A stretch of 61,188 nucleotides of DNA from Streptomyces triticagri (GTDB lineage: Bacteria; Actinomycetota; Actinomycetes; Streptomycetales; Streptomycetaceae), in the NCBI RefSeq assembly GCF_003429565.1, contig NZ_QUAK01000068.1, forward strand, positions 1 to 61,188. Direction: 5' to 3'. Shown here one piece after another: positions 56,639 to 61,188 of the stretch. The notes beneath the pieces were generated by a model. The model ran no database searches. It had not been told where the DNA came from and was given only the letters and a program-made list of their open reading frames with translations. The position numbers were made by a program, and so were the translations under genes. Each line of letters opens with the position of its first letter. Within the stretch, counting starts at the first letter, position 1.

Positions 56639-56710
56639 GTGGACGTCCCGCCTGAGGGGAACGTCCCGCGTCAGGGGAACATCCCGCCTCAGGTGAACGT
56701 CCCGAACCGC
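56639..56710. repeat. four-unit 18-bp tandem array between MFS and flavin reductase genes
   Basis: Units at 56639, 56657, 56675 and 56693, consensus GGGAACGTCCCGCCTCAG. The third and fourth units form the 3' end of the convergent flavin reductase gene, including its stop codon. Confidence 0.85.
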
Positions 56711-57291
56711 CCCCGGTGGAAGAGCAGTGGGGCGCCGTCCTCCGCCGCCCCGAGTGCGTCCACGCGGCCGACCACGATCAGATGGTCGCCGCCGGTGTGC
56801 ACGGCGTGGACCGCGCAGTCGATCCACGCGCGCGTGCCGGTCAGTCGCGGGGCCCCGGAGGCGGGCGCCCTGTCGAAGCGCACGCCGGCGAACTTGTCGC
56901 CGCCGCTGACGGCGAACGACCGGCACAGGTCGGCCTGTTCGGCGCCCAGGACGTTCACGCAGAAGGCTCCCGCGGCGGCGATGCGCGGCCAGGTCGTCGA
57001 CGTACGGGCCACCATGAAGGCGACCAGCGGGGGGTCGAGCGAGAGAGAGCTGAAGGACTGGCAGGCGAAGCCCGCGGGGCCGTCCGGCGCGGCCGCCGTG
57101 ACGACGGTGACGCCGCTCGCGAAGTGGCCCAGTACGGCACGGAATTCGCCCGGGTCGACCGGGCAGCGTTCGTCGTCCCCGACCGCTCTCAGACGCGGGC
57201 GGGGCAGGGCCGTCACCGGCTCCGCCGTCGTCGGGGCGCCTACCGACCTGAGGTAACGGACGGCGGTGGCCGCCATCCCTGCGTGTCCCAT
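56689..57291 (-). CDS. flavin reductase domain protein
   Basis: A 200-residue flavin-reductase-like protein: FRAVLGHFASGVTVVTA, CQSFSSLSLDPPLVAFMVAR and AGAFCVNVLGAEQADL, with GDHLIVVGRVDAL near the end. It supplies reduced FMN/FAD to a partner monooxygenase, or acts as a flavin-binding oxidoreductase. No oxygenase gene is in view. ATG 57291 lies 18 bp from a perfect regulon operator; ATG 57276 is an alternative. Confidence 0.9.
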   Translation of the reverse strand: MGHAGMAATAVRYLRSVGAPTTAEPVTALPRPRLRAVGDDERCPVDPGEFRAVLGHFASGVTVVTAAAPDGPAGFACQSFSSLSLDPPLVAFMVARTSTTWPRIAAAGAFCVNVLGAEQADLCRSFAVSGGDKFAGVRFDRAPASGAPRLTGTRAWIDCAVHAVHTGGDHLIVVGRVDALGAAEDGAPLLFHRGRFGTFT

Positions 57292-57308
57292 CACGCCTAC
57301 GATTGAAC

Positions 57309-57323
57309 CTGACGATGCGTCAG
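57309..57323. promoter_or_regulatory. perfect CTGACG-N3-CGTCAG site upstream of flavin reductase
   Basis: CTGACG-ATG-CGTCAG, 17 bp before the flavin reductase start and beyond the 3' end of the enoyl-CoA hydratase gene. Its position so near the start codon fits direct repression. Confidence 0.75.
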
Positions 57324-57380
57324 ATGGGAAGGGCTCGACAGGTGCGCCGGTCCGCCCGCCGCAAGCAACACCCCGCGCTT

Positions 57381-58253
57381 CTACCGGCCCCGGTACACCG
57401 CCGCCCTGCGTTCCACGAAGCTCGCGACGCCTTCCTGCGCGTCCGCCGTGGTCATGTTGATCTCCTGCGCCGCCGCCTCCGCCGCGAACGCCGTACTGCG
57501 GTCCGTGTCGAGCGAGGCGTTGACCAGCTCCTTGGTGAGGGCGATGGCACGGGTCGGGCCCTGTGCGAGCCGCTCCGCCCACTCCCGGGCCGTCTTCTCC
57601 AACTCCGCAGCCGGGACCACCCGGTTCACCAGGCCGAGGCGTTCCGCGTCCGCGGCCGGCAGCGCGTCGCCGAAGAACATCAGCTCCTTGGCGCGCTGCG
57701 GCCCGATCAGCCGCGGCAGCAGATACGCACCGCCGCCGTCCGGCACCAGACCACGCCGCACGAACACCTCGATGAACCGGGCCCCCTCCGCCGCGAGCAC
57801 CAGATCGCAGGCGAACGCCAGATGGGCGCCGATGCCCGCCGCGGTGCCGTTCACGGCGGCGATCACCGGCTTCTCGCAGTCCTGCACCGCGGCGATGAAG
57901 CGCTGCGCGCCGCGCCGGACGGTGCGCGCCACATCGCCCGGCACCTGCTCGCCGGCCGGTGTCGCCGCGCCGGTCCTCAGGTCCGCGCCCGCGCAGAAGC
58001 CCCTGCCCGTAGCGGTGATCACCACGGCTCGTACGTCCGGGTCCGCGGAGGCGTCGGCGAGCAGGTCGATGATGCGGGCGCGCTGGTCGAGAGTGACGGC
58101 GTTCATGGCCTCGGGGCGGTTCAGGGTGATCCACGAGACGCCGTTGTCAGTGGCGTGGAGTACCAATGAGGAGGCGTCGGAGTCAGCGGTGGCGCGGGGA
58201 TTCGGTTCAGGGGTGGAGGGAGTCGGCGGCGTGGGTGTGGGAGTGGGCGGCAT
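57381..58253 (-). CDS. enoyl-CoA hydratase/isomerase family protein
   Basis: A 290-residue crotonase. GRGFCAGADLRTG (oxyanion), NGTAAGIGAHLAFACDLV, RRGLVPDGGGAYLLPRLIG. The N terminus (PPTPTPTPPTPSTPEPNP) is low-complexity, so the real start may be further inside; conserved sequence begins near residue 28. Downstream of and same strand as the NDP-forming ligase (112-bp gap). Likely hydrates an enoyl-CoA in the catabolic cluster. Confidence 0.9.
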   Translation of the reverse strand: MPPTPTPTPPTPSTPEPNPRATADSDASSLVLHATDNGVSWITLNRPEAMNAVTLDQRARIIDLLADASADPDVRAVVITATGRGFCAGADLRTGAATPAGEQVPGDVARTVRRGAQRFIAAVQDCEKPVIAAVNGTAAGIGAHLAFACDLVLAAEGARFIEVFVRRGLVPDGGGAYLLPRLIGPQRAKELMFFGDALPAADAERLGLVNRVVPAAELEKTAREWAERLAQGPTRAIALTKELVNASLDTDRSTAFAAEAAAQEINMTTADAQEGVASFVERRAAVYRGR

Positions 58254-58365
58254 CGTGGGGTGGCTCCGTTTCGTACTGCGCGGGAGTGGGCGTGGGCGCG
58301 GGTGGTGGGGCGGGGCGCGGTCCGGGGCGCGCCCCGCCGCCTCGCCGGCGGACTCGGTGGCTCGC

Positions 58366-60600
58366 TCAGTGACAGACGGCGAGCGCGTCGAGCGCCACCG
58401 CGCCCTGTCCCCGCGGCAGCACCATGAGCGGGTTGATGTCCAGTTCGGCGAGGTCGTCGCCGAGTTCGAGGGCCATCCGCTGCACCCGCAGGATCACCTC
58501 GACGAGTGCGTCCACATCGGCGGGCGGCGCGCCTCGTACGCCCCCCAGCAGGGAGTGGCCGCGCAGCTCCCGCAGCATCGCCCTGGCCTGGTCCTCGCCG
58601 AAGGGCGGCACGCGCACGGCCGCGTCCCGCAGCACCTCGACGAGCACACCGCCGAGCCCCACGGTCACGGTCGGCCCGAAGAGCGGATCGGGGGTGACGC
58701 CGACGACCATCTCGACACCCCGCTCGACCATCTGGCAGACCAGTACGCCGTCGAGCTCGACACCCTCGTAGCGGGCGATGTCGGTGAGCTCGCGATAGGC
58801 GTCGCGGACCTGACTGGCCGAGGTCAATCCGACCTTGACCAGGCCGAGTTCGGTCTTGTGCGCGAGGTGTGCGCCGGAGGCCTTCATGACCACCGGATAG
58901 CCGACCAGACCCGCCGCGCGCACCGCGGCCGCGGCACTGGTCACCAGCTGCTCACGCGGCACCCGGATGCCGTAGGCGCGGAGCAGCTGCTTGCCCGCGT
59001 GCTCGCTGAGCTGCCGGCCGGGCCGCATCAGCGACTGGGCCTTGCGGAAGGAGGGGGAGAGGGCGCGGGGTGCGTCGTCGAAGGGCGAGACATAGCCCTG
59101 GGTGAAGCGGTGGTGTTCCAGATGGGCGCGTACGGCCCCGATGCAGTTGGCGAAGGTACGGAAGGTGGCGACCCGGGAGGAGCCGAGCAGCGTCGTGCGA
59201 TAGGCCTCCTCGGTGCCGAGGGGCGAGCCCCACACGACGCAGACCAGCTTGTCGGTGCGCTCCGCCGCGTCCACCAGATCCTGCGCGAGCCGATCGCTCA
59301 TCGGCGGGAAGGGGCCGGTGATCGGGCAGATCAGGACGCCCACCTCGGGGTCGTCGAGTATCGAGTCGATGATGCGGCGGCCCCGCCAGTCGCCCACGGG
59401 GTGCCCGCCGTTGTCGACCGGGTTCGCGACGTTCAGGTAGTCGGGTATCCACTGGTGCAGCTCGCTCTGCCGCTCGGCGGAGAGCGTGGGGAGGTGAAGC
59501 CCGGCCTCGGTGGCCAGGTCCGCGAAGTGTGCGCCCGTGCCGCCCGAGATCGAATACACCACGACACCGTCCGCCTGCGGCTTGCGCGCACGGGCCAACA
59601 GGGCCGCGGTGTCCTGGAGTTCGTCGAGTCCGTCGACCCGGATCACGCCGAACTGCCGCATGGCCGCGTCCACCACGGTGTCGGCGCCGGTGAGCTTTCC
59701 GGTGTGTGAGGCGGCGGTGCGGGCGCCGGTCTCGGTACGGCCCACCTTCACCGCCACCACAGGGACGCCGCGCCGTGCCGCGTGGTCGGCGGCGAGCAGG
59801 AAGGAGCGGCCGTCCTTGAGCCCCTCCACATAGCAGGCGATGGCGCCGACCTCCGGCTGGTCCGCGAAGTAGGAGAGGAAGTCGGCGGTCTCCAGATCGG
59901 CCTCGTTCCCCGTCGGGGCCCAGTGGGAGAGGCGGATGCCGAGCTCCTGCAGGGTGAAGACCGGGCGGCCCTGATGGCCGGATTGGGTGATCAGGGCGAT
60001 TGCCGGTCCTTCGAGGTCGTCGCGGAACTTCTCGAAGGCGTTGAGGTTGGTGTTGGGGCCGAGGAGCCGGATGCCGGAGCGCTCCACGGCGGCGGCGAGC
60101 CGGGTCTGGGCGACCGCGCCCTCCTCCCCGGTCTCGGCGAATCCGGAGGCGAAGGCGACGGCGAACTTGACCTTGGCCTCGGCCAGTTCCTGCACCACGG
60201 GCAGCGGGTCACCGACCAGGAGTACGGCGAGGTCCACCTGCTCGGGCAGTTCGGCGACGGAGGTGGAGCAGGGGATTCCGTAGACGCTCTCGCGCGTCGG
60301 ATGGACGGGGTGCAGCCGGGCGCCGACCCGCTCGGCCCAGGCGATCAGCTGCCGGGTGATACCGGAGTTGGGGCGGCCCTCGGCGTCGGACGCACCGATG
60401 ACCGCGACGGATTCGGGACGGAAGAAGCGGTCCAGGTCGGGCACATCGGCGTGCAGCGGGCGTCCGCTCACATCCAGTGCGTCGCCGGTGCCCGGTGCCG
60501 TCGCGGTGCTGTGCACCGCGGGCGCGGAACGCTCGCCGCAGGCCACGACCTGGGCCGGACGGGGGTCGGTGGTGAGGGTGCCGTGGGTCGATCCAAGCAT
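58366..60600 (-). CDS. NDP-forming acyl-CoA ligase (acetyl-CoA synthetase-like)
   Basis: A 744-residue single-chain enzyme: CoA-binding domain (FRPESVAVIGASDAEGRPNS), ligase domain with the phosphohistidine segment TAASHTGKLTGAD, and C-terminal ATP-grasp (GYPVVMKASGAHLAHKTEL, LAELDINPLMVLP). These enzymes interconvert an acyl-CoA and acid with ATP/ADP and can also be regulators when modified. Two operators lie 38-76 bp upstream. Its presence with an AMP-forming ligase suggests two activation or energy-conserving steps. Confidence 0.93.
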   Translation of the reverse strand: MLGSTHGTLTTDPRPAQVVACGERSAPAVHSTATAPGTGDALDVSGRPLHADVPDLDRFFRPESVAVIGASDAEGRPNSGITRQLIAWAERVGARLHPVHPTRESVYGIPCSTSVAELPEQVDLAVLLVGDPLPVVQELAEAKVKFAVAFASGFAETGEEGAVAQTRLAAAVERSGIRLLGPNTNLNAFEKFRDDLEGPAIALITQSGHQGRPVFTLQELGIRLSHWAPTGNEADLETADFLSYFADQPEVGAIACYVEGLKDGRSFLLAADHAARRGVPVVAVKVGRTETGARTAASHTGKLTGADTVVDAAMRQFGVIRVDGLDELQDTAALLARARKPQADGVVVYSISGGTGAHFADLATEAGLHLPTLSAERQSELHQWIPDYLNVANPVDNGGHPVGDWRGRRIIDSILDDPEVGVLICPITGPFPPMSDRLAQDLVDAAERTDKLVCVVWGSPLGTEEAYRTTLLGSSRVATFRTFANCIGAVRAHLEHHRFTQGYVSPFDDAPRALSPSFRKAQSLMRPGRQLSEHAGKQLLRAYGIRVPREQLVTSAAAAVRAAGLVGYPVVMKASGAHLAHKTELGLVKVGLTSASQVRDAYRELTDIARYEGVELDGVLVCQMVERGVEMVVGVTPDPLFGPTVTVGLGGVLVEVLRDAAVRVPPFGEDQARAMLRELRGHSLLGGVRGAPPADVDALVEVILRVQRMALELGDDLAELDINPLMVLPRGQGAVALDALAVCH

Positions 60601-60637
60601 CGCTGACGCCCGCCTCCTGTGGTAACGGCCTGCAGAG

Positions 60638-60676
60638 CTGACACTTAGTCAGATTACTGAACTGACGCTCCGTCAG
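60638..60676. promoter_or_regulatory. two regulon operators upstream of the NDP-forming CoA ligase
   Basis: CTGACA-CTT-AGTCAG (60638-60652, degenerate but symmetric) and CTGACG-CTC-CGTCAG (60662-60676, perfect), centres 24 bp apart. Confidence 0.7.
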
Positions 60677-60861
60677 GAACAGGTCGGCGAGCAAAGACTT
60701 GCGGTCGGCGGGACGGCGGACGAGGGCGGGGCGGACCTCGGCGGTCGACGGGAATCGGTACCGGGGGTACCGATCTCGAAGAGTCCGTACCCGCGGGGCA
60801 CGCTCCCGGAACGCGACACGGGCGAGCGATGCGGGTCGGCCTCGGGGAGACGCTCCTGGAG

Positions 60862-61140
60862 CATGTCCGCACAGGACTTTGCGGACATGCCCCAGGTCCT
60901 GTCCGGCGGATCTTCGCGGGCTCGCGGCGCCTGGCACGTTCCCCCAGCCTCCGGCCGGGGGAACCCCCACTCGCCGCACGCCCGAATCACCCGAGTGCGT
61001 CCAGTACGAGGGCGATCCGGGCGCACTCCCCCAGCCTTCGGCCGGGGGGGACCCCCAGAGCACGCACCTGGGGGCACCTCCCGGCCGGAGGCTGGGGGAG
61101 CCGCGAGCTGACCCGCGAAGATCCGCCGGACAGGACCTGG
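60862..61140. repeat. nested inverted-repeat element (dispersed Streptomyces type)
   Basis: Outer perfect 29-bp arms at 60892-60920 and 61112-61140, extended by CTCGCGG/CCGCGAG. Inside lie three copies of the CCCCCAGCCTYCGGCCGGGGG hairpin familiar in Streptomyces and the core TCCAGTACGAGG (61009-61020). On its left, CATGTCCGCA...TGCGGACATG (60862-60889) makes a hairpin sharing GGACTTTGCGGACA with the element at 33307-33466. Confidence 0.85.
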
Positions 61141-61188
61141 CCGCAGCGCCGGTTCACCCGTTCATCGGCCTTGCGCCCGCGCCGCCCG

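Larger units (their letters stand above)
60601..61188. other. gene-free right end with operators and large inverted repeat
   Basis: Past the CoA ligase promoter I see no supported gene. The stretch holds operators (60638-60676), a 9-bp-arm dyad ATCGGTACC-GGG-GGTACCGAT (60754-60774) and the nested repeat element (60862-61140). Confidence 0.6.

Noticed and set aside
60654..61077. Minus-strand genes in the right end
   Set aside because: They read through the inverted repeats; translation is Arg/Pro-rich without domains.

Overview
The window is a very high-GC actinobacterial chromosome segment and almost certainly comes from Streptomyces. The evidence is codon use, GTG starts, 4-bp ATGA/GTGA gene overlaps, mycothiol-linked protein folds, TAT and lipoprotein signals, a DmdR1-type iron repressor, a NagS-like SIS protein with a DasR-like site, and dispersed Streptomyces intergenic palindromes. 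I count 47 protein genes and no tRNA, rRNA, CRISPR array, insertion sequence or prophage. From memory, the order from a 4-coumarate:CoA ligase through pdxH, a second citrate synthase, a SIS protein, dmdR1 and an SCO4402-family gene to purU looks like the SCO4383-SCO4410 part of the S. coelicolor core chromosome. That synteny was not checked by alignment.

Layout. 0-3.7 kb: two overlapping half-transporter genes (heterodimeric ABC exporter/siderophore-transporter type, first gene cut by the window edge). 3.8-9.8 kb: a GlcD-GlcF-like fused FAD/Fe-S oxidoreductase, a LysR regulator divergent from an EamA exporter, and an SMI1/KNR4 protein. 9.9-17.5 kb: a tight operon of a TIGR03084 mycothiol-type protein, an AtuA-like protein, both acyl-CoA carboxylase subunits and an acyl-CoA dehydrogenase, i.e. 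a leucine/acyclic-terpenoid (Liu/Atu) type module without HMG-CoA lyase in view. 17.6-18.8 kb: a TAT-secreted GH26-like mannanase under a LacI-type palindrome. 19.0-22.1 kb: CoA ligase, enoyl-CoA hydratase and TetR genes with a 19-bp tandem array between the first two. 22.1-28.0 kb: pdxH, citrate synthase, a PAS sensor, nagS-like and dmdR1.

28.6-44.4 kb is mostly housekeeping and regulation: a hydrolase, an ABC exporter pair, a stand-alone prim-pol, an NsdA-like TPR regulator, a membrane protein with repeated TQ motifs, a substrate-binding lipoprotein, an SCO4402-family gene, purU, an ECF-type sigma factor with a zinc-finger/MDMPI fusion anti-sigma, STAS and EF-hand proteins, and a secreted GH5 cellulase.

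44.6-60.6 kb is the most interesting part. It is an acyl-CoA catabolic region with an AMP-forming CoA ligase, an amidohydrolase, a large/small acyl-CoA dehydrogenase pair, a cyclase-family hydrolase, an SDR, a zinc alcohol dehydrogenase, a flavin reductase, an enoyl-CoA hydratase and an NDP-forming CoA ligase. Six copies of a CTGACG-N3-CGTCAG palindrome, three perfect, sit in four promoter regions of these genes, suggesting one TetR-like regulon whose regulator is not in the window. I read this as a coordinately controlled, apparently uncharacterised pathway for a cyclic or branched carboxylic acid; the substrate is unknown. A HATPase anti-sigma-like gene and a GlxA/MFS divergent pair are interspersed. 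The right end is filled by a large nested inverted repeat of the dispersed Streptomyces kind.
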